Source of the DNA: an uncultured Clostridia bacterium
GTDB lineage: Bacteria; Bacillota; Clostridia; Christensenellales; Borkfalkiaceae
DNA: 8,218 nt
NCBI GenBank assembly: GCA_934230055.1
Contig: CAKQEE010000041.1
Span: forward strand, 1 to 8,218
Direction: 5' to 3'
A program made the position numbers and the translations under genes. The notes beneath the pieces were generated by a model. That model was not told the DNA's origin, searched no databases, and worked only from the letters and a program-made list of their open reading frames with translations. Shown piece after piece: positions 4,387-8,218 of the stretch (within the stretch, counting starts at the first letter, position 1; the number at the start of each line of letters is the position of its first letter).

Positions 4387-6123
4387 ATTAAAGATTATTC
4401 GATAACTGTTTTACGAAAGAGGTTATTCGCGATAAAGATCGCGGTAGCCTTTTTATTTTTGTTCGTTTTGGGCAGGCTATTGTACGTTCAGGTAATCTGG
4501 GGCGAAAAATTGCAGGAAAAAGCGATAGATCAATGGACGAGGGAAATCCCCGTCGTGGCGGTGCGTGGGAGCATAACCGATACGAACGGCGTGGTGCTTG
4601 CCGCAAACGCAGATACATATACCGTGTTCGTAAGAAAAAGCGCGGTGACGGAAAAAGAGCGGCTTATAAAAATTCTCGCGAAAACCCTCGGGCTTTCGGA
4701 AAGCTTCGTAAGCGAAAGAATAACCGCCACGAAATCGGGAGAGGTCACGGTAAAAAAACAAGTTGACAAATCGCAGATAGATTCGATAGCTTCCGCGGGG
4801 CTTGCGGGCGTGTATTATTCGAGGGATAATTCGAGAATATATCCTTACGGCGCGCTTTTATCTTCCGTTTTGGGATTTACCTCTTCGGACGGGAAAGGAC
4901 AGTCGGGTTTAGAACTTTATTACGACAAATATCTTTCCGGACTCAACGGCGAAATTCTTTATGAAACGGACATTGTGGGGGTGGAAATAGATGGCGGAAA
5001 AGCCTCTTATATACCCGCAACCGACGGGCTTAACCTTAAACTTACGATAGATTACGAGGTGCAGTCGCTATGCGAAGAGGCGATGGACGAGGCGATGGAG
5101 CTTCACGGCGCGAAGTCCGCGCAAATGCTTATTCTGGATCCCTCATGCGGGGCGATACGCGCCCTTTGCGTAAAACCCTCGCTCGATTTGAACGATATAC
5201 CGCGGGACGATATTCCGCTTCTTAACGCCCTTTCGCGAAACGGACTCGTAAGCGACTCTTACGAACCGGGGTCTACCTTTAAGGTGCTTACCGCGGCGGC
5301 GAATATAGAAGAATATCTACGCGGTAACGACAGAGCTTTTTCCGATAAACATATATTCAATTCTTCGAGATACCGCTACATAGACGGACAGAAAGTGAAA
5401 TGTTGGAGCAATCATGCGGGCGGGAAACACTCCGCGCTGAACCTTGCGGGCGCGCTGAATAACAGTTGCAACCCGATTTTCGTAGATATCGCCCTTTCTC
5501 TCGGCAAAGAAACTATGTATAAATATATAGAAGCTTTCGGGTACGGCAAGGTTACGGGAATAGATTTTGCGGGGGAAGCGCAGGGAATGGTTCTGCCCGT
5601 TTCCGCGGTGCATAACGTAGACCTTGCGAGAATTGCTTTCGGGCAAACCATCGCAGTTACGGGGCTTCAACTTGCGGCGGCTACCGCGGCTGCCGTAAAC
5701 GGCGGAAATTATTACGCACCCTATCTTGTGGAAGAAATATATTCGGGCGGAGTGGTCGCGGAAAAAATAACGCCGAAAAACAATGGCAGGGCGATAAGCG
5801 AAAAGGCTTCCGCAATGCTTGCCTCCATGCTCGAAAGCGTGGTTAAAGACGGTTCGGGAAAGCACGCTTATATAGAGGGCTACCGCGTTGGCGGCAAAAC
5901 GGGAACGGCGCAAAAATACGAAAACGGCAGAATCGCGGTGGGAAAATACGTTTCCTCGTTCGTGGGCTTTTTCCCCGCAAACGAGCCGAAGTATCTCGCT
6001 CTCGTAATAGTAGACGAGCCGCAGGGCAGTTATTACGGAAGTACGGTTGCCGCGCCGTATGCGAAAAAGGTTTTCGAGGGGATTATAAAGCTGAAAAACA
6101 TTCCCGCATCTAACGCGGGATAA
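4387..6123 (+). CDS. ftsI: Septal class B penicillin-binding protein, probable ATT start
   Basis: This transpeptidase cross-links septal peptidoglycan with FtsW. Read from ATT 4387 it has 578 residues: a short cytoplasmic tail ending LRKR, a membrane anchor (about 15-35), the N-terminal PBP-dimer region with RGSITDTNG near 60-68, the segment SRIYPYGALLSSVLGF, and the transpeptidase domain with S-T-F-K (Ser296), S-C-N (Ser360) and K-T-G-T (Lys504). No PASTA domain follows, so it is shorter at the C-terminus than many SpoVD or PBP2x proteins; cell division FtsI, SpoVD or PBP2b naming cannot be settled. The frame is open from 4360 but has no ATG, GTG or TTG before 4459, and TTG 4459 would cut the anchor in two and drop its positive charges. 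ATT 4387 has a good ribosome binding site and yields the usual N-terminus. The last codons form a hairpin (6102-6120), and murE starts 22 nt after the stop. Confidence 0.93.
   Translation: MKDYSITVLRKRLFAIKIAVAFLFLFVLGRLLYVQVIWGEKLQEKAIDQWTREIPVVAVRGSITDTNGVVLAANADTYTVFVRKSAVTEKERLIKILAKTLGLSESFVSERITATKSGEVTVKKQVDKSQIDSIASAGLAGVYYSRDNSRIYPYGALLSSVLGFTSSDGKGQSGLELYYDKYLSGLNGEILYETDIVGVEIDGGKASYIPATDGLNLKLTIDYEVQSLCEEAMDEAMELHGAKSAQMLILDPSCGAIRALCVKPSLDLNDIPRDDIPLLNALSRNGLVSDSYEPGSTFKVLTAAANIEEYLRGNDRAFSDKHIFNSSRYRYIDGQKVKCWSNHAGGKHSALNLAGALNNSCNPIFVDIALSLGKETMYKYIEAFGYGKVTGIDFAGEAQGMVLPVSAVHNVDLARIAFGQTIAVTGLQLAAATAAAVNGGNYYAPYLVEEIYSGGVVAEKITPKNNGRAISEKASAMLASMLESVVKDGSGKHAYIEGYRVGGKTGTAQKYENGRIAVGKYVSSFVGFFPANEPKYLALVIVDEPQGSYYGSTVAAPYAKKVFEGIIKLKNIPASNAG
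6102..6120 (+). repeat. Hairpin at the end of ftsI
   Basis: TCCCGC (6102-6107) and GCGGGA (6115-6120) pair around a 7-nt loop directly before the TAA stop. The arms are the same two hexamers used at 3322-3336 and 3401-3415, in the reverse order. No T-run follows, so it is not a standard terminator; it could affect mRNA decay or chance may explain it, since the codons encode an ordinary Pro-Ala-Ser-Asn-Ala-Gly tail. Confidence 0.55.
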
Positions 6124-6145
6124 AACTTTATTACGGGGGAAATAT

Positions 6146-7597
6146 ATGAAACTGACAAAGCTTCTTGCGGAAACAGGCGCGATTTTAGAGGGCGGAGATA
6201 CGGAAATTAAGGATATAACGGCGGACAGCAGTTCTGCCGGAGAGGGGAGTCTTTTTATCTGCATAAACGGCGAAAGCCGCGACGGACACGAATACGCGGG
6301 GCAAGCGGTAAAATACGGCGCGGCGGCGGTTTTGTGCGAAAGAAAGCTCGATATATCGGTGCCGCAGGCGATAGTGAAGGACGCGCGCGCGGCGACGTGC
6401 GTAGTTGCGGCTAACTTTTACGGCAATCCCCAAAAGCGGTTGAAGCTCGTTGCGGTTACGGGTACCAACGGAAAAACGACCACCACGCATTTTATAACTT
6501 CCGTCCTTATGAACGCAGGCGTAAATTGCGGGCTTATAGGCACGCTCGGCGCGTTTTATTGCGGAAGATACGTAGAGCCTTCTTTAACCACGCCCGATCC
6601 GCTCGTTCTGTATAAAATTTTCGCGGATATGGAACGCGCGGGGGTGGAAACGGTGGTTATGGAGGTTTCCGCGCACGCGGCTTTTTTAAGAAAACTTTAC
6701 GGATTAAAATTCGAGGCTGCCGTATTTACGAACTTAACGCAAGACCACCTCGACTTTTTCGGCGATATGGAAAGCTATAAAAAAGCCAAGATAGATTTTT
6801 TCCGAAACAACGAATGTAAATACGTAATATCCAACGCCGACGACGAAACGGGCAGGGAAATAGCGGAAAAATTTTCGCACGTCATTACATACGGAACGGA
6901 TAACCCCGCGGACGTTTTCGCGATAGATATAGCGGAAAGCGAGGGGGAAACGGAGTTTGTTCTTAATCTTTTCGACAGGGTGTACAGGGTTCGGCTTGCG
7001 CTTATGGGAAGGTTTAACGTGTACAACGCGCTTGCCGCCGCCACCGCGTGCGCACTCATCGGCGTTTCCACCGATAAAACCGCGGAGGGGCTTGAACAGC
7101 TTAAAGGCGTTGAAGGTCGGCTGGAAAAGGTTTATTCGGGTAAATTTTCTGTATACGTAGACTACGCGCATACACCCGACGGGCTTAAAAACGCGCTTTC
7201 CGCCCTGCGCCCGATTTGTAAAAAAAGGCTTATATGCGTATTCGGCTGCGGCGGAAACAGAGACGAGAAAAAACGGCGCATTATGGGCGAAATAAGCGGT
7301 AAGCTTGCGGATTTTACGGTGATAACGAGCGACAACCCCAGATACGAAGAGCCTATGGACATTATCTGGGAGATAGAAAAAGGCGTTATTTCGGAGAGCA
7401 AAAACTACGTTATCGCGGAAGAGCGGGAAGAAGCCGTGGCGTACGCGCTGAAATTTGCCGCCGCGGGAGACGTTGTTCTCGTTGCGGGAAAGGGTTCGGA
7501 AAGGTATCAGGAAATTTTCGGTATAAAACGCCCGTATAATGACAAAGATACGATAAAAGAACTTATTTCCGAAATTTTTTCGGGGGAGCGCAAGTGA
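6146..7597 (+). CDS. murE: UDP-MurNAc-tripeptide synthetase MurE (meso-DAP type)
   Basis: MurE is a cytoplasmic ATP-dependent ligase that adds the third residue to UDP-MurNAc-L-Ala-D-Glu. The 483-residue length is normal. Motifs in order: the N-terminal UMAGS-binding part with DITADSS (23-29), the P-loop GTNGKTT (106-112), TTPDP (148-152), MEVSAHA (172-178), TNLTQDHLDFFG (195-206), the probable carbamylated Lys215 in YKKAK, VDYAHTPDGL (338-347), FGCGGNRD (366-373) and SDNPRYEEP (395-403). DNPR is the motif of enzymes that use meso-diaminopimelate rather than lysine, so a DAP-type wall is inferred. The usual GKGHE reads GKGSE (448-452); the Glu is kept and the His is not. ATG 6146 follows GGGGGA (6135-6140) at 5 nt. 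The stop overlaps the mraY start. Confidence 0.97.
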   Translation: MKLTKLLAETGAILEGGDTEIKDITADSSSAGEGSLFICINGESRDGHEYAGQAVKYGAAAVLCERKLDISVPQAIVKDARAATCVVAANFYGNPQKRLKLVAVTGTNGKTTTTHFITSVLMNAGVNCGLIGTLGAFYCGRYVEPSLTTPDPLVLYKIFADMERAGVETVVMEVSAHAAFLRKLYGLKFEAAVFTNLTQDHLDFFGDMESYKKAKIDFFRNNECKYVISNADDETGREIAEKFSHVITYGTDNPADVFAIDIAESEGETEFVLNLFDRVYRVRLALMGRFNVYNALAAATACALIGVSTDKTAEGLEQLKGVEGRLEKVYSGKFSVYVDYAHTPDGLKNALSALRPICKKRLICVFGCGGNRDEKKRRIMGEISGKLADFTVITSDNPRYEEPMDIIWEIEKGVISESKNYVIAEEREEAVAYALKFAAAGDVVLVAGKGSERYQEIFGIKRPYNDKDTIKELISEIFSGERK

Positions 7598-8218
7598 AAA
7601 TTTTGTTGGAAAGCGGGCTTTTTTCGCTTTTGGCGGCGGCGGTTTTCGGGCTTATCGCGTTGCCGATTTTAAAAAGACTTCACGCGGGACAACCCGTCCT
7701 CGGCTACGTTAAAGAACACGAAAAAAAGAACGGCACGCCCACTATGGGCGGTTTGTTTTTTATCCCCGCGGCGGCGTTGATTTTTTTTCTTTTCGGCGGC
7801 GAAAAATCGCGCACCGCGGTAGTCGCGCTGTCTATCGGTGCGGCTTTTATGTTCGTAGGTTTTTTAGACGATTTCATAAAAATAAAATATCGCAAAAACG
7901 AAGGGCTTAAAGCCTATCAGAAGATTATTTTTCAAACGGCTATCGCGATAGTGGCGGGGGCGTTCGCATATAAAAACGGGCTTACCCGCGCGTATATTCC
8001 GTTTTACAAGGGAACGGCGGAACTCGGCGTTTTTTCCGCGCCGCTCGCGGCGTTTATCTTTGTTGCGATAACCAACAGCGTTAATTTAACTGACGGGCTG
8101 GATTCCCTTGCGGGCGGAACGTGTTTTGCATATCTTTCGTTTATCATTCTTTTAATATCTGCGGAAAGCGCGTTCGGCGATATTTTTGCGGGAAAAACGG
8201 AAGAAGAGGGGTTAAAGC
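7594..8218 (+). CDS. mraY: Phospho-MurNAc-pentapeptide transferase MraY, cut by window end
   Basis: MraY is a multi-pass membrane enzyme that joins UDP-MurNAc-pentapeptide to undecaprenyl phosphate, giving lipid I. The 208 residues visible (of about 320-360) include several membrane segments (about 8-26, 53-68, 76-92, 110-126, 146-162, 176-190) and the family motifs: GTPTMGG (47-53), the Asp pair in GFLDDFIKI (Asp92-Asp93) and NLTDGLD (164-170). GTG 7594 shares the sequence GTGA with the murE stop, and GGGGGAG (7582-7588) lies 5 nt ahead, inside the murE 3' end, so translation is probably coupled. No frameshift is seen; the frame runs open to the window edge. Confidence 0.96.
   Translation, partial: MKILLESGLFSLLAAAVFGLIALPILKRLHAGQPVLGYVKEHEKKNGTPTMGGLFFIPAAALIFFLFGGEKSRTAVVALSIGAAFMFVGFLDDFIKIKYRKNEGLKAYQKIIFQTAIAIVAGAFAYKNGLTRAYIPFYKGTAELGVFSAPLAAFIFVAITNSVNLTDGLDSLAGGTCFAYLSFIILLISAESAFGDIFAGKTEEEGLK

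Noticed and set aside
3194..4387. A 397-codon open frame on the minus strand covering the hairpin spacer and all of the ftsL-like gene.
   Set aside because: It is the complement of a gene rich in GAA and GCN codons, which rarely gives stops in that frame. The product is Arg/Phe-rich with no motif, and the + strand gene has a strong ribosome binding site and membrane topology that fits its position.
4459..4461. TTG 4459 as the ftsI start.
   Set aside because: It lies in the middle of the membrane anchor, has no Shine-Dalgarno, and would remove the LRKR segment conserved in this family.
5317..6264. A 315-codon open frame on the minus strand across ftsI and the start of murE.
   Set aside because: The + strand encodes conserved transpeptidase motifs there; the antisense product shows no family features.
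7594..7597. Absence of murF between murE and mraY as an anomaly.
   Set aside because: Bacillus subtilis also has murE followed directly by mraY with murF elsewhere, so the order alone is not unusual.

Overview
The window carries the upstream half of a bacterial division and cell wall (dcw) cluster on the + strand, preceded by a divergently oriented ribosomal protein gene. The order is rpsT (minus), then murI, mraZ, rsmH, an ftsL-like gene, ftsI (class B PBP), murE and the first two thirds of mraY (plus). The layout, the strong purine-rich Shine-Dalgarno sites, GTG and other non-ATG starts, and a MurE with the DNPR motif typical of meso-diaminopimelate enzymes point to a low-to-moderate GC Firmicute, most likely an uncultured clostridial lineage. 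This placement is an inference; no rRNA gene is present to fix it.

Region by region: positions 1-127 are AT-rich and show no gene. At 128-181 lies the rpsT terminator. rpsT (182-643, minus) encodes bS20 with a long Ala/Lys/Pro-rich tail and has a clear extended -10 promoter at 692-720. murI follows on the other strand, with an uncertain N-terminus that contains a 12-bp/4-residue tandem repeat. A canonical promoter at 1779-1807, overlapped by three MraZ-box repeats spaced by 10 bp, drives mraZ, whose start overlaps that of no other gene but whose end overlaps rsmH by 8 nt. Between rsmH and the ftsL-like gene is a 314-nt spacer. It contains a possible 23-codon ORF and then six small GC-rich hairpins interleaved with a GNCGAAAAAGGAA repeat. 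The ftsL-like protein has about 185 cytoplasmic residues ahead of its single membrane segment. ftsI has no ATG, GTG or TTG that would give a complete membrane anchor; the best start is an ATT at 4387 behind a good Shine-Dalgarno. murE and mraY follow closely, with a 4-nt GTGA overlap.

Functionally, MurI supplies D-glutamate, MurE adds the third stem-peptide residue, and MraY makes lipid I. FtsI and FtsL work in the septal synthase complex, RsmH methylates 16S rRNA, and MraZ probably represses the whole operon. The most unusual parts are the hairpin array with compensatory stem changes, the ATT start of ftsI, and the long low-complexity extensions on bS20 and FtsL. None of these amounts to a proven new system, but the hairpin array and the ATT start are both specific and testable.
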